Below are positions 21,430 to 31,454 of a stretch of DNA of 64,000 nucleotides, in pieces. Positions within the stretch are counted from its first letter, which is position 1, and every line of letters begins with the position of its first letter. The notes under the pieces are model-generated. The model saw only the letters and a list, made by a program, of their open reading frames with translations. It searched no databases and was not told where the DNA came from. Made by a program: the position numbers and the translations under genes. Origin of the DNA: Nitrospira sp. (lineage in GTDB: Bacteria; Nitrospirota; Nitrospiria; Nitrospirales; Nitrospiraceae); the NCBI GenBank assembly GCA_024330965.1, contig JANDJL010000004.1, positions 111,458-175,457 on the forward strand. Reading direction: 5' to 3'.

Positions 21430-22686
21430 ATGCAGGAACTCGATACCCATACGTTTCGATTGGCGGTGGCGCAATTCAACGAGGCGGCGGAGGCTCTACA
21501 TTTGGACCCCAATCTGCGCGAGCGGCTGAAGCTGCCCCAGCGTTCACTTGTCGTCAGCCTGCCGGTCCGCATGGACGACGGACGAGTGGAAGTCTTTACC
21601 GGCTATCGGGTTCAACACGATTCCTCGCGCGGTCCCTCCAAGGGAGGCATTCGCTACCATCCGGACGTGAGCCTCGGCGAGGTGGCGGCGTTGGCCATGT
21701 GGATGACCTGGAAATGCGCCTTGGTCGGCCTGCCGTATGGAGGAGCCAAGGGCGGCATCCGGGTGGCGCCAAAAACGTTGTCCAGTTCGGAATTGCAGCG
21801 GTTGACCAGGCGATACGCAGCGGAAATCTTTCCGCTCATTGGTCCCGACAAGGACATCCCGGCTCCGGACGTCGGAACGGATGCCCAAGTCATGGCGTGG
21901 ATCATGGACACCTACAGTCAACAGGTCGGCTATGCCGTCCCAGGCGTCGTGACCGGCAAGCCGCTATCACTCGGCGGCAGCCTTGGCCGCGAGGAAGCCA
22001 CCGGACGCGGAGTCGTTTATGTGACCATGGAAGCGCTGCGCCATCTTGGGTTATCCATTGAACATACGACGGTGGCAATCCAAGGATTTGGAAACGTCGG
22101 TTCTCATACCGCGCGCATCATGCAACAACAGGGAGCCCGTGTGGTCGCCGTCAGCGATGTCACCGGCGGGTTGTATCATCCCAAGGGGCTCGACATTCCA
22201 GAACTACTCCGCCGATACCGCGAAGAAGGGCAGCCCCTTCAGGAAACGAAGATGGGCGAGCCTATCACCAACGACGATCTCTTGGAGCTGGACTGTACAG
22301 TGCTCGTCCCCGCCGCCCTGTCCGAGCAGATCACAGCGAAAAACGCATCCCGCCTGCGTTGCAAAATTCTCGTCGAGGGCGCCAATGGTCCGACCACGCT
22401 GGATGCTGATCGCATTCTGGGGGAGAAAGGTGTCTTTATCGTTCCGGACATTCTGGCGAATTCGGGCGGGGTCATCGTGTCGTACTTCGAGTGGGTGCAG
22501 GATCTACAGCGGTTTTTTTGGAGCGCCGAGGACATCCAACGGCGGCTTCAAAACTTGATCACCTCGGCCTTTCACCGCACACTCGAATTGTCTCGGCGAC
22601 AAAAGACGTCGATGCGCATGGCGGCGCTCATGAGCGGAATCGATCAGGTGGCGCAGGCACATCTCCAGCGAGGTCTTTATCCATAA
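21430..22686 (+). CDS. gdhA: Glu/Leu/Phe/Val dehydrogenase (glutamate dehydrogenase)
   Basis: ORF 418 aa; GYRVQHDSSRGPSKGGIRYHPDVSLGEVAALAMWMTWKCALVGLPYGGAKGGI ... VAIQGFGNVGSHTA. Confidence 0.96.
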   Translation: MQELDTHTFRLAVAQFNEAAEALHLDPNLRERLKLPQRSLVVSLPVRMDDGRVEVFTGYRVQHDSSRGPSKGGIRYHPDVSLGEVAALAMWMTWKCALVGLPYGGAKGGIRVAPKTLSSSELQRLTRRYAAEIFPLIGPDKDIPAPDVGTDAQVMAWIMDTYSQQVGYAVPGVVTGKPLSLGGSLGREEATGRGVVYVTMEALRHLGLSIEHTTVAIQGFGNVGSHTARIMQQQGARVVAVSDVTGGLYHPKGLDIPELLRRYREEGQPLQETKMGEPITNDDLLELDCTVLVPAALSEQITAKNASRLRCKILVEGANGPTTLDADRILGEKGVFIVPDILANSGGVIVSYFEWVQDLQRFFWSAEDIQRRLQNLITSAFHRTLELSRRQKTSMRMAALMSGIDQVAQAHLQRGLYP

Positions 22687-22744
22687 CGGCGAGGCGAATC
22701 GCGCCGAACGATGGCCGGATGCCGATTAAACGCCGGAGGATCTC

Positions 22745-23038
22745 ATGATGAAGCAACAAATCGAGACTGCATGGAACCAGCACCGCCAAGAGGACTGGCC
22801 CATTTTTTCCAGCTCGCATCAAGGCCAACTGATGACCCTGGACACGGTCATCAGCGGCTGCGTGATATATTATCTCGATAGTCCGGACGGACTTGACGAC
22901 CAGCGATTGGCGATACTGAAAGACTGCTTAACGGAGCTTGATTCTGTGACGGAGGATCTGGACGCCGCCCCTCTCGCCTACTTTATCCGTCTTCGCCAGC
23001 TCGGCGAACTGTTGCTGCAGACAGCCGCACATCCTTGA
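22745..23038 (+). CDS. Conserved-looking hypothetical protein (97 aa)
   Basis: ORF downstream of gdhA; protein-like composition, RBS-like ggaggatctc upstream. Confidence 0.65.
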   Translation: MMKQQIETAWNQHRQEDWPIFSSSHQGQLMTLDTVISGCVIYYLDSPDGLDDQRLAILKDCLTELDSVTEDLDAAPLAYFIRLRQLGELLLQTAAHP

Positions 23039-23238
23039 CGTGAGAATCCATGCCGTCTTCGACCCTTCGTTCCCGTGCCGTCATGTCTCACCGAATGTCT
23101 CGCCGGCTTGGTTTCTTACTGCGGCGCGCCTCCTCCTTACAATCAACACCGTACCGTCGACGGATCGCTGCAAGGCCGTCGGTCCGCAAGCACTTGCAGA
23201 TTCTCGAACAACAGACAGCGCAATCAAAGGAGACGAAC

Positions 23239-23769
23239 ATGGGGAATCGCCGTGCAACGAGGGTGGCTTGGTTCGTAATAGGGATCATGCTCGGCTTGGG
23301 CCCCGCGGTCTTTGCGGAACCCTACGAACTAAGCCAGGACGATGTCATGGATCCCAAAGGCATTTCGAGCATGAACGTTTCTCTATTTGGAGTAAAGCTC
23401 GGTGACTCGGAGACCAAGGCCGTCGAGTCGCTGATGAGCGGGACAATCTCCGGCGTCAAGGTCGAGCAGGAGGCAAGCTTTATTTTTCTGATTGATCAAC
23501 GGAAGCCAACGGGACCGATGGCCGGCGTCCGCGTTCAAGATGGAAAAGTTGATCTCATTTTTATTAACAACCGCTTTGCGCACAAAACGAGGGGCATTTT
23601 TCGCAACGTCTTGAATAGCGAGAGCCCGGATGAGATCCGGAAGGTATTGGGTGCAGAAGACTATGGAGATGAAAACGTCATGGGAGCCATCCTGGCCTAT
23701 GATAAACAAGGATTTCAAGTTAACTACTTGGGCAAGGACGTGAACATCGAGTTTGCCCAGCCCCGCTAA
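23239..23769 (+). CDS. Hypothetical secreted protein (176 aa)
   Basis: In-frame ATG 23239 in ORF 23050..23769; signal-peptide-like MGNRRATRVAWFVIGIMLGLGPAVFA; SD aaaggag upstream. Confidence 0.7.
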   Translation: MGNRRATRVAWFVIGIMLGLGPAVFAEPYELSQDDVMDPKGISSMNVSLFGVKLGDSETKAVESLMSGTISGVKVEQEASFIFLIDQRKPTGPMAGVRVQDGKVDLIFINNRFAHKTRGIFRNVLNSESPDEIRKVLGAEDYGDENVMGAILAYDKQGFQVNYLGKDVNIEFAQPR

Positions 23770-24028
23770 CCACTTGCTGTCACTGCGCTCCCCTTTTCCT
23801 TATGCCCGCACGACGAAGACCGTGCGGCGCGGAATGATGTTTCCCCCCTGTGAGTCGATGCTTGGTTTCGGATTCATGTAACGGCAAAACTGAGCCGGAT
23901 GCGAGGGGGGAGTTGCGTTCCCTTCACATGCCAACCGTATACGAACCGAGAAACGGCGAGCATCCATTGAGCCATGCAGGCTGGAACGGCGATCTCACGG
24001 AGATCATCGTGGAGAGCGCGAGTCGCGA

Positions 24029-24967
24029 CTATCGAGCAGAACCTGCGAGGCGGATGCCGAAATCGATCAGACGTTCGGCCATCATCCAACGACGATTGGA
24101 GTTAAGAATCACCAAGAGGAGATCGTTCCCATCTTGGGATACTTTCGCGACGAGACAGCGCCCCGCTTTGGAGGTAAATCCGGTCTTGACCCCTTCGACG
24201 CCCGGAATACGTCCTAACAGGCGATTGGTATTGTGCAAGAGATACGATCGACGTCCGCTGACGGGCATAATGAGATCCCGCTTCTCGCGAACGAGTTCAC
24301 GAAACACCGGATACCGCATGGCGATTTCACTAAGTTTGGCAAGATCTTCGGCCGTGGAATAGTGATCGGGGGCGTCGAATCCACAGGCGTTGTTGAAATG
24401 TGTGTTGTCCAGCCCGAGTTCGGCAGCCTTATCGTTCATCAGACGAACGAATCGCGCTTCATCCCCGCCGACATGCTCAACGGCCGCCAAACAGGCATCG
24501 TTGGCTGAAACGATCAACATGGCTTTAAGCAGATCCTCCAAGCGAAACACTTCGCCTGTTCGCAATCCAAGGTGGCTCCGGGGCGCGGCGGCGGCGTTCC
24601 GGCTGACGGTGGCATATTCGCCCAGGTGTCCTTTCTCAAGAATGACGAGTGCCGACATGATTTTGGTCAAACTCGCGGGAGAGAGCCGTTTGCCCGCTTC
24701 GTATTGGTACAGGACTCGACCGGACTTGAGATCTTTTAAGAGCACGCTGTGAGCCGGCACCTTTCTCCACGGAAGCGCATGGGGGAAGGAGGCAGCCGAA
24801 TAGACGGCCTCTCTGTTTGGGACGACGGTTTCGGCGTGAACCAACACAGACGACACAAGCGGCAGAAAGGAACCGAGCATCGCCAGCCGTGCGATCCGTC
24901 CAAGATCGGGCATGAGTCGCCGCACCAACAACGAGAAGCCCGAACGCGCCTGAACCTCTTGCCTCAA
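24029..24967 (-). CDS. D-alanyl-D-alanine carboxypeptidase (PBP5/6 family)
   Basis: ORF 312 aa; AGKRLSPASLTKIMSALVILE (SxxK), SANDA (SxN), GVKTGFTSKAG (KTG). Confidence 0.95.
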   Translation of the reverse strand: MRQEVQARSGFSLLVRRLMPDLGRIARLAMLGSFLPLVSSVLVHAETVVPNREAVYSAASFPHALPWRKVPAHSVLLKDLKSGRVLYQYEAGKRLSPASLTKIMSALVILEKGHLGEYATVSRNAAAAPRSHLGLRTGEVFRLEDLLKAMLIVSANDACLAAVEHVGGDEARFVRLMNDKAAELGLDNTHFNNACGFDAPDHYSTAEDLAKLSEIAMRYPVFRELVREKRDLIMPVSGRRSYLLHNTNRLLGRIPGVEGVKTGFTSKAGRCLVAKVSQDGNDLLLVILNSNRRWMMAERLIDFGIRLAGSAR

Positions 24968-24983
24968 GATCGGACGCCTCCTT

Positions 24984-25172
24984 TTACAGCGACAAGGTTT
25001 CCTGAACCTTTTGCCCTTTGAGTCCGCTGTCGATCACCCTGTGGAAAAACCTCAGCAAATCAGCCAGGTCAATCCAGAATCCACAGTTGATACACCGGGC
25101 ATGGATCCTTCGGTTGAGCAACGTGTAATGTCGCTCGATCGTCATGCACCCATTACACCTGAAACATTGCAT
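24984..25172 (-). CDS. Small zinc-ribbon-like hypothetical protein (62 aa)
   Basis: ORF MQCFRCNGCMTIERHYTLLNRRIHARCINCGFWIDLADLL...; CxxC...CxxC pairs. Confidence 0.55.
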   Translation of the reverse strand: MQCFRCNGCMTIERHYTLLNRRIHARCINCGFWIDLADLLRFFHRVIDSGLKGQKVQETLSL

Positions 25173-25192
25173 TCTTTAAGACAGGGCTTACT

Positions 25193-25438
25193 TCACCGAA
25201 GTCGGTTCATGATCAGCGCGACGCACCCGGCGAGCAATCCGCCCCCAAACAGCGTGGTACCAAAATACACGAAGATGTTCGTTTCACCGGCACGCTGGGT
25301 TCCCTCCCACAAATCACGCACCCCGCCCTGAACCATCAGCACGGAGAGGGTCAGCAGCGCCCCTATCATGAACCACCAAAGAAACGATCGAAGCGCCATC
25401 GTTGTGATCGCTTGCCATAAGGATAGGCTTGCGGGCAA
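25193..25438 (-). CDS. Small membrane protein (2 TM, 81 aa)
   Basis: ORF SFLWWFMIGALLTLSVLMVQGGVRDLWEGTQRAGETNIFVYFGTTLFGGGLLAGCVALIMNRLR. Confidence 0.65.
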   Translation of the reverse strand: MPASLSLWQAITTMALRSFLWWFMIGALLTLSVLMVQGGVRDLWEGTQRAGETNIFVYFGTTLFGGGLLAGCVALIMNRLR

Positions 25439-25488
25439 CTGTATCGGAGGGTCTCGATGCTGTCAAGCCGAGACGCGTTTGAGAGACG

Positions 25489-26700
25489 CTACGCTCTCCT
25501 GCCGCTCGATGCCCTGGCGCTCGATGGTGACGACGGCTTCAAGCCGCGATGGAGAAAAATTGAGACACTCCCGCTTCCATTGTCCGCGATGGCCAAACCT
25601 GGCTCTTCTGTTCCTGTCGTGGTCGCGCGGAATAATGTGACCGCAAACGGCCCGGCTTGCGTTCGATAATTCCGCGGAGGATAGTGGAATGTCCCGTCGC
25701 CTTTCCCAAATAGAATGGACAGATCGCTTGACTGAAGGTTGACGATGGCCACATCAACGAGATGGTCGCCATTGAAATCGCGCGCCAACCCGCAATTGGG
25801 TCCGGCATTGGCTCCGGAGTCGTGCCCAGGACGAAACGTCGCGTTCCCGTTGCCCAGCAGCGTGGTGATGCTGTCTTTTTCCCCGTTGATCACCAAGAGA
25901 TCGCTCTGCCGGTCGTTGTTGAAATCAGCCAGCGTGACTCCCAACGGTCGCTTGCCTGCCGGGTAGTCTTTAGGATCTCGAAACGACCCGTCTCCGTTGC
26001 CTAGCCAAATCGACACCCCCTTCGACATAGGACCACCATTTGTGACAATGAGATCAAGCTTTCCATCGCCATCGAGATCGGACAGCGTGACGGACGTCGG
26101 GGTGTCTCCATACTCATACTGAGCGCCCGGCCGAAACTCGCCGGACCCATTGCCGAGAAACACCTTGACCTTGTCATTGCGTAACGCGACGACCAAATCA
26201 GGATGCTGATCACCGTTCAAGTCATCACTCGCCAGGGAAACGGGTGCACGATAGACCGGATAACGAGGACCTTCCGTAAACCTGCCGTCCCCGTGACCGA
26301 ACAGAATTTCGATCTCATCTCCACCCGAACAAGCAAGGGCCACGTCCTCATGAAAGTCGTGATTGAAATCGCCTAAGACAAGCGAGCGCGGTTCCTGGCA
26401 CACGTGAAGCTGGATCTGATCCTGAAAGGTGCCGTCGCCGTTACCCAACAAGATGGACAACGTGTTACTCGCAATGTTGGTGGTCATAAGATCAGTATAG
26501 GAATCATGGTTGAAATCGGCCGTGGTGACAGTCGTGGGGTTTTTCCCGACCTTGTAGCTGGCGAAATAATAAAAGAGATCGGGAGGATTGTACTGCTCCG
26601 TTCTTGGACAACCTATCGACACTCCCAACCCGAGACCGATCACAACGGCGACGAGATATCGTTTGTACCGTATGATAGACAGCGTCTTCTTCCAATCCAT
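25489..26700 (-). CDS. VCBS/FG-GAP repeat-containing lipoprotein-like protein
   Basis: ORF 403 aa with at least six D(F/L)NxDxxxDLxxxN...LGNGDGxF repeats. Confidence 0.9.
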   Translation of the reverse strand: MDWKKTLSIIRYKRYLVAVVIGLGLGVSIGCPRTEQYNPPDLFYYFASYKVGKNPTTVTTADFNHDSYTDLMTTNIASNTLSILLGNGDGTFQDQIQLHVCQEPRSLVLGDFNHDFHEDVALACSGGDEIEILFGHGDGRFTEGPRYPVYRAPVSLASDDLNGDQHPDLVVALRNDKVKVFLGNGSGEFRPGAQYEYGDTPTSVTLSDLDGDGKLDLIVTNGGPMSKGVSIWLGNGDGSFRDPKDYPAGKRPLGVTLADFNNDRQSDLLVINGEKDSITTLLGNGNATFRPGHDSGANAGPNCGLARDFNGDHLVDVAIVNLQSSDLSILFGKGDGTFHYPPRNYRTQAGPFAVTLFRATTTGTEEPGLAIADNGSGSVSIFLHRGLKPSSPSSARASSGRRA

Positions 26701-26906
26701 ATTCTTGTTCGTCGTTTATGTATTCCGCATCACCATGAAGCTCGACCGGCCGATCGTTCCTCAAAGAGTTCCAGGCCCTCTTCACCCGACAAGAGGGGTC
26801 GCCACCGAGTATACGAAAGGGATCTTTCCCCTGACAATGTCAGGGCCTTTGAATTTCAGGTTAAGATTACGCTACAATCGGCTCCCTTTCTTGGAGGAGG
26901 ACAGCA

Positions 26907-27227
26907 ATGGGTGATACGGTAAAAATCGACATTACTATGTATGGGATCGCAGAGGTGCTGCGTTGGTGCCACGATCGAAATAAGGGACGCATCGGAGGCG
27001 TTGACTCGGCGGGATTTCAAAAGATGAAGGCGTTATTGGCGGAAAAACCTCAATCGGGGGATTACTTCACGCTCGATCAATTTTGGAAGAAAAAGGTGAC
27101 GTTGGAATTGACCGAAGAAGAAGTCGCAACCATCGACCGCTGTCTCTACGATATTCCAAATTTTGAAAATGAACCGTTACCCCAAATTCGTCACAAGTTT
27201 TGGCCCAAATCTACCACGGCTTCCTAA
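26907..27227 (+). CDS. Hypothetical protein (106 aa)
   Basis: ORF with SD ggaggagg and start ATG 26907; protein-like composition. Confidence 0.7.
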   Translation: MGDTVKIDITMYGIAEVLRWCHDRNKGRIGGVDSAGFQKMKALLAEKPQSGDYFTLDQFWKKKVTLELTEEEVATIDRCLYDIPNFENEPLPQIRHKFWPKSTTAS

Positions 27228-27383
27228 TTAGCGGCGCCCTCCACCTGCAAGCCCATCCTGAGAGTTTACCCTTCGCGTCGAGGTATCGGGTGATTTTCCC
27301 ATCGGGATGGTCCACTGCGGTCTCTTGCATGGCACCTTGGAATCGAGAGAGAACGGCAACGTCTGTCGAGTCTGCTCGATGTA

Positions 27384-28382
27384 TTACGGCAGCGATCCTT
27401 CTCCCTTCAGATACTTCCGGAAACGATCCATTAGTTCAGCCCCCAATGTGTCTCCTTCCGGCTTCTTCGTCGAGGGATCGGCGAAATGATTGCGAATCTC
27501 CTGGAGTCGTTTCTGCGCCTGGTCGTTTCCTTGGAGACGTTTTGTCCGCTGAAGCGCCGTTTCAAACGCATCAAAGGTCAGCTCGCGATAGCCGAACGAG
27601 CGAATACGTTTGACCGCTTTCATCATCGCTTGATTTCTAAATGCGGTCAGATGGGCGGAGTCAATCTCCTGCAATCCCAGCTTTCTCGCCCTCCGCTCCG
27701 CCGCCTTTCGAATCCCGCTGCGCACGAAGTCGGGGGACGACTGGAGTCGCTTCCACGCTTCGTCGGTCCATACAACTCGGCCAAGCGGAGATTCCCATAG
27801 ATTGCGCAGGGTGGCTTCATCAATTCGACTCGCCCGTTTCTGCCTGGCCAAATCCTCCGCGTCGCGCTTCAGCATATCGGAAACGAACTCGACCGCGATG
27901 GGAGGCGTCTGGCTCAGTTTCTCCTGGAGCATCGCTACGGCTCCATCGGTCCACTCCATCGTCGTCTCTTCACCGTCAGGTGAGTCGCCAAGTGATTCAA
28001 CCTTGTCGTACAGCTCGACGTTGACTTCCAAGTGGCCCCGCTCCCTTGCAATCTCTTCGGTGATTTGTTCGATCATTGGACGCATGAACTCCGGCACGCT
28101 CGCCAGCCGTTCACGGGCGGCGGCGGTCCATGGGAGGCGGCTCCTCGCACCTGCTTCGCCCGCCGAGTGGCTTCCCGTCCATCCGCCCGCACCACCCATC
28201 ATTTGGCTTTTGAATTGGTCGAGGATTGCTCCCGTAATCTCGACATACCCCAACTCACGCGCTTTTTTTTCGGCCAAGCGGCGCACCATGCCGCGGAGAA
28301 AAATCGGCGCCCGCTCCAATCGCTCAAGCGCATCGGCGCTCCAGGACACTTCGGTCGCGACCTGCTCCCGTACATCCGACAT
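27384..28382 (-). CDS. PCP reductase (PCP_red)-domain protein, about four tandem copies
   Basis: Repeats VSWSADALERLERAPIFLRGMVRRLAEKKARELGYVEIT / LPWTAAARERLASVPEFMRPMIEQITEEIARERGHLEVN / MEWTDGAVAMLQEKLSQTPPIAVEFV... / VVWTDEAWKRLQSSPDFVRSGIRKAAERRARKLGLQEID. Confidence 0.85.
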   Translation of the reverse strand: MSDVREQVATEVSWSADALERLERAPIFLRGMVRRLAEKKARELGYVEITGAILDQFKSQMMGGAGGWTGSHSAGEAGARSRLPWTAAARERLASVPEFMRPMIEQITEEIARERGHLEVNVELYDKVESLGDSPDGEETTMEWTDGAVAMLQEKLSQTPPIAVEFVSDMLKRDAEDLARQKRASRIDEATLRNLWESPLGRVVWTDEAWKRLQSSPDFVRSGIRKAAERRARKLGLQEIDSAHLTAFRNQAMMKAVKRIRSFGYRELTFDAFETALQRTKRLQGNDQAQKRLQEIRNHFADPSTKKPEGDTLGAELMDRFRKYLKGEGSLP

Positions 28383-28408
28383 GGGTTCGCCCGCACCTTC
28401 CTTGACAG

Positions 28409-28687
28409 TTACTTGTTCAAGAGTTCTTTCAACTCTTTCCCGGCTTTGAAAAACGGAACTCGTTTCGCCGGCACGGCCACCGTCGCGCCGGTCTTGGGAT
28501 TGCGGCCCTCCTTCATGCGTCTCGCTCGGAGTCTGAAGCTGCCGAATCCTCGGATTTCTGTCTTATCACCGTTCTTGAGCGAGTCTCTGACGCAATCAAA
28601 AATCGTGTTGACGACGACTTCGGCTTGCCGCTTCGTCAATGTGGGGACTTGTTCTGAAACCTGTTCGATGATTTGTGCCTTTGTCAT
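28409..28687 (-). CDS. HU/IHF family DNA-binding protein
   Basis: ORF 92 aa; MTKAQIIEQVSEQVPTLTKRQAEVVVNTIFDCVRDSLKNGDKTEIRGFGSFRLRARRMKEGRNPKTGATVAVPAKRVPFFKAGKELKE. Confidence 0.96.
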   Translation of the reverse strand: MTKAQIIEQVSEQVPTLTKRQAEVVVNTIFDCVRDSLKNGDKTEIRGFGSFRLRARRMKEGRNPKTGATVAVPAKRVPFFKAGKELKELLNK

Positions 28688-28728
28688 GTCCCTCCCTCTT
28701 GAATCATTGACGGCTCAATGCGTTGGCC

Positions 28729-29640
28729 TCAAAACACCATCAAATATTTCAAGCTGACGCCCGGGTGAACGTGAAGTTGAGGGAGGAGCCCTGTCATCTT
28801 GGATTCCAACATCTGACGAATGGAAAATCGCCGACGTGGTTCGACAACCTTGGGCGGCCCCTCAATCCCGACGACGTCCGCGGCCAACTGAATGGCGTCT
28901 TCCAGATCACCAAGTTCGTCAACAAGCTTGGCGTCCTTTGCTTGACGACCGGTAAAAATCCTTCCGTCCGCCAAGGCTTGAGCATCGGTCATTTCTATTG
29001 CGCGTCCTTCGGCCACCGCTTCAATGAACTGTTGATGGACGTCATCCATCACGCTTTGCAGCAACCCCCGCTCTTCATCGCTCATTTTGCGAAGCGGCGA
29101 ACCAACGTCTTTGTATTTGCCGCTTTTGATGACAACCCCCTCGACACCGATTTTTTGCAATAACCCTTCGATGTTGGCCGTTTCCATGATCACACCGATG
29201 CTGCCGGTCAGCGTGCCAGGATTGGCGACAATTCGATCCGTCGCCACAGCGACATAATAACCTCCCGACGCCGCGACACTTCCCATGGAAGCGATGACCG
29301 CCTTATTGTTTTTCATCCGGATACGCTTGATCTCATCGTGGATTTCTTGAGAGGGAACCACTCCTCCCCCAGGACTGTCGATACGCACGACGATGGCTTT
29401 GACGGACGGGTTTTCGCTGAACCGTCTCAGCTCGCCAATCGTCTCTTGGGAATCCAGGATAATCCCCTCGACCCGAATCAACGCGATCCGATCCCCACTC
29501 GATAAGTCCAGATCGGGGAACAAGACGTTGATAACGATCATCAGCCCCAGACCAGCCACGAGCGCCAACAACAGGGCACGTAGCGGCCGACGTCTTCGAG
29601 GGCGATCGACTTGCCCGGTCTCTTCTTCCATGCGTGCCAT
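28729..29640 (-). CDS. sppA: Signal peptide peptidase SppA
   Basis: ORF 303 aa; VKAIVVRIDSPGGGVVPSQEIHDEIKRI...ASMGSVAASGGYYVAVATDRIVANPGTLTGSIGVI. Confidence 0.95.
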   Translation of the reverse strand: MARMEEETGQVDRPRRRRPLRALLLALVAGLGLMIVINVLFPDLDLSSGDRIALIRVEGIILDSQETIGELRRFSENPSVKAIVVRIDSPGGGVVPSQEIHDEIKRIRMKNNKAVIASMGSVAASGGYYVAVATDRIVANPGTLTGSIGVIMETANIEGLLQKIGVEGVVIKSGKYKDVGSPLRKMSDEERGLLQSVMDDVHQQFIEAVAEGRAIEMTDAQALADGRIFTGRQAKDAKLVDELGDLEDAIQLAADVVGIEGPPKVVEPRRRFSIRQMLESKMTGLLPQLHVHPGVSLKYLMVF

Positions 29641-29690
29641 CCATGAGCAACGGAACGATCCACCGCCGGCCTGACCTGCAACGACTCACC

Positions 29691-31400
29691 TCAGTCGCCG
29701 GTCTGAGGCGATCTCCTGTTTTGTTTAACCGCCCGCCCGAGACTTTGGTCCGGCGCTCCTTGCGCCGAGTGATACTCATCGACCTCTTTGCGCTCGGAAT
29801 CGAGCTGATGATCCCGGAGGCTCAGAGCGATTTTTCGCTCTTCCCGATCGACTTTGATGATCTTGGCCGTCACATTGTCTTGCAAATTGAACTTTTCTTC
29901 AAGCTTGGTATGCGGGTCGAGCCCCGCCTCGCTGACGTGAATCAACCCCTCGACCTCGCCGTCCAGCTCGACGAAAATCCCGAAATCGGCGATTTTGCTC
30001 ACCTTGCCGACTACGGAATCTCCCACATGGTACCGTGACGGAATCGCGTCTTCCCATGGATCACGGGTCAATTGCTTATAGCCCAGCGACAGCCGTTCTT
30101 TTTCCTTGTCGATCCGCAACACGACGGCCTCCACACGCTGACCTTTCTTAAAGAGTTCCGACGGATGCTTGATGTGTTTCGTCCAGGACATGTCGGAAAT
30201 GTGAATCAACCCGTCAATGCCCTCATCAAGCCCGACAAAGGCGCCGAAATCGGTCAAGCTTTTGATTTTCCCCTCTATCCTGGTGCCCACGGGATACTTG
30301 GTCTCGATCATGTCCCATGGATTGGGGGCGATCTGCTTCATGCCCAAGGAAATTTTCCTGCTCGCGGGATCGACGTTCAGCACCACGGCTTCCACTTGAT
30401 CTCCTACTCCAACCACCTTCGACGGATGTCTGACCTCATGGGTCCAAGACATTTCGGAAACGTGCACCAATCCCTCGACGCCGGGCTCGAGTTCGACGAA
30501 TGCGCCGTAATCGGTCAGGCTCACCACACGACCTCGCACTCTAGAGCCCACGGGGTATTTAGCGACGACATTCGTCCAGGGATCGGCGCTTTTTTGCTTC
30601 AACCCCAACGAAATGCGACCCGTTTCACGATCGTACTTCAACACAGTGACTTCCACCTTATCACCCACCGTAAACATCTCCGACGGATGCCCGATGCGGC
30701 CCCAAGACATATCGGTGATATGGAGCAATCCATCGATCCCGCCCAGATCGATGAACGACCCGTAATCGGTGATGTTTTTGACCGTCCCTTGAATGAGCTG
30801 CCCTTCCTTGAGATTCGCCAGTGTGACCTGCCGCTTTTTATCCCTGCTCTCCTCCAACAACACGCGACGGGAGACCACCACATTGCCGCGCCGATGGTTG
30901 ATCTTGATGATCTTTAAGGGGAAAGTCTTGCCGATCAGCGCATCCAGGTCACGAACCGGATGGAGATCGATCTGGGAGCCCGGCAAGAACGCTTTGACGC
31001 CGATATCGACCATCATGCCGCCCTTGATCCGGGAGATCACCTTGCCCTCGATGCTCTTCTCTTCTTTGTAGAGCCGTTCGAGTTCCTCCCAGATCTTCAT
31101 CTTGTCGGCTTTTTCTTTGGACAGGACGAGATTCCCCTCCGCGTCCTCACATTCCTCGATATACACTTGCAGCTTATCTCCGATCTTGAGATTGGAGAGC
31201 TCTTCCGGGGAAAACTGGTCGCTGGGAATCAAGCCTTCCGATTTGTAGCCGATGTCCACGACCACCTTGTCTTTGGTGAGCGCGACCACGCGGCCCTCGG
31301 TGATCGTCCCTTCCTCCAGGTTGCGGAACGTTTCTTCGTACAACGCGGCCAATGCGTCTCGATCCAACTGCACCTCACTGTCTTTGGCTGCCATCCCCAT
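29691..31400 (-). CDS. rpsA: 30S ribosomal protein S1 (multiple S1 repeats)
   Basis: ORF 569 aa; tandem S1 motifs GTVKNITDYGSFIDLGGIDGLLHITDMSWGRIGHPSE, GRVVSLTDYGAFVELEPGVEGLVHVSEMSWTHEVRHPSK etc. Confidence 0.97.
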   Translation of the reverse strand: MGMAAKDSEVQLDRDALAALYEETFRNLEEGTITEGRVVALTKDKVVVDIGYKSEGLIPSDQFSPEELSNLKIGDKLQVYIEECEDAEGNLVLSKEKADKMKIWEELERLYKEEKSIEGKVISRIKGGMMVDIGVKAFLPGSQIDLHPVRDLDALIGKTFPLKIIKINHRRGNVVVSRRVLLEESRDKKRQVTLANLKEGQLIQGTVKNITDYGSFIDLGGIDGLLHITDMSWGRIGHPSEMFTVGDKVEVTVLKYDRETGRISLGLKQKSADPWTNVVAKYPVGSRVRGRVVSLTDYGAFVELEPGVEGLVHVSEMSWTHEVRHPSKVVGVGDQVEAVVLNVDPASRKISLGMKQIAPNPWDMIETKYPVGTRIEGKIKSLTDFGAFVGLDEGIDGLIHISDMSWTKHIKHPSELFKKGQRVEAVVLRIDKEKERLSLGYKQLTRDPWEDAIPSRYHVGDSVVGKVSKIADFGIFVELDGEVEGLIHVSEAGLDPHTKLEEKFNLQDNVTAKIIKVDREERKIALSLRDHQLDSERKEVDEYHSAQGAPDQSLGRAVKQNRRSPQTGD

Positions 31401-31454
31401 GTGACGTCCTACTCTTCCGACCTCTGTCGGGTGCTGATGGTGAATGCACCGGGC

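Noticed and set aside
25489-26700. VCBS tandem repeats considered as a DNA-level repeat or CRISPR-like array
   Set aside because: The periodicity is at the protein level (FG-GAP units); nucleotide repeats are diverged with no conserved spacers.
29691-31400. Repeated motifs considered as a recent DNA duplication
   Set aside because: These are the normal S1 domains of ribosomal protein S1.
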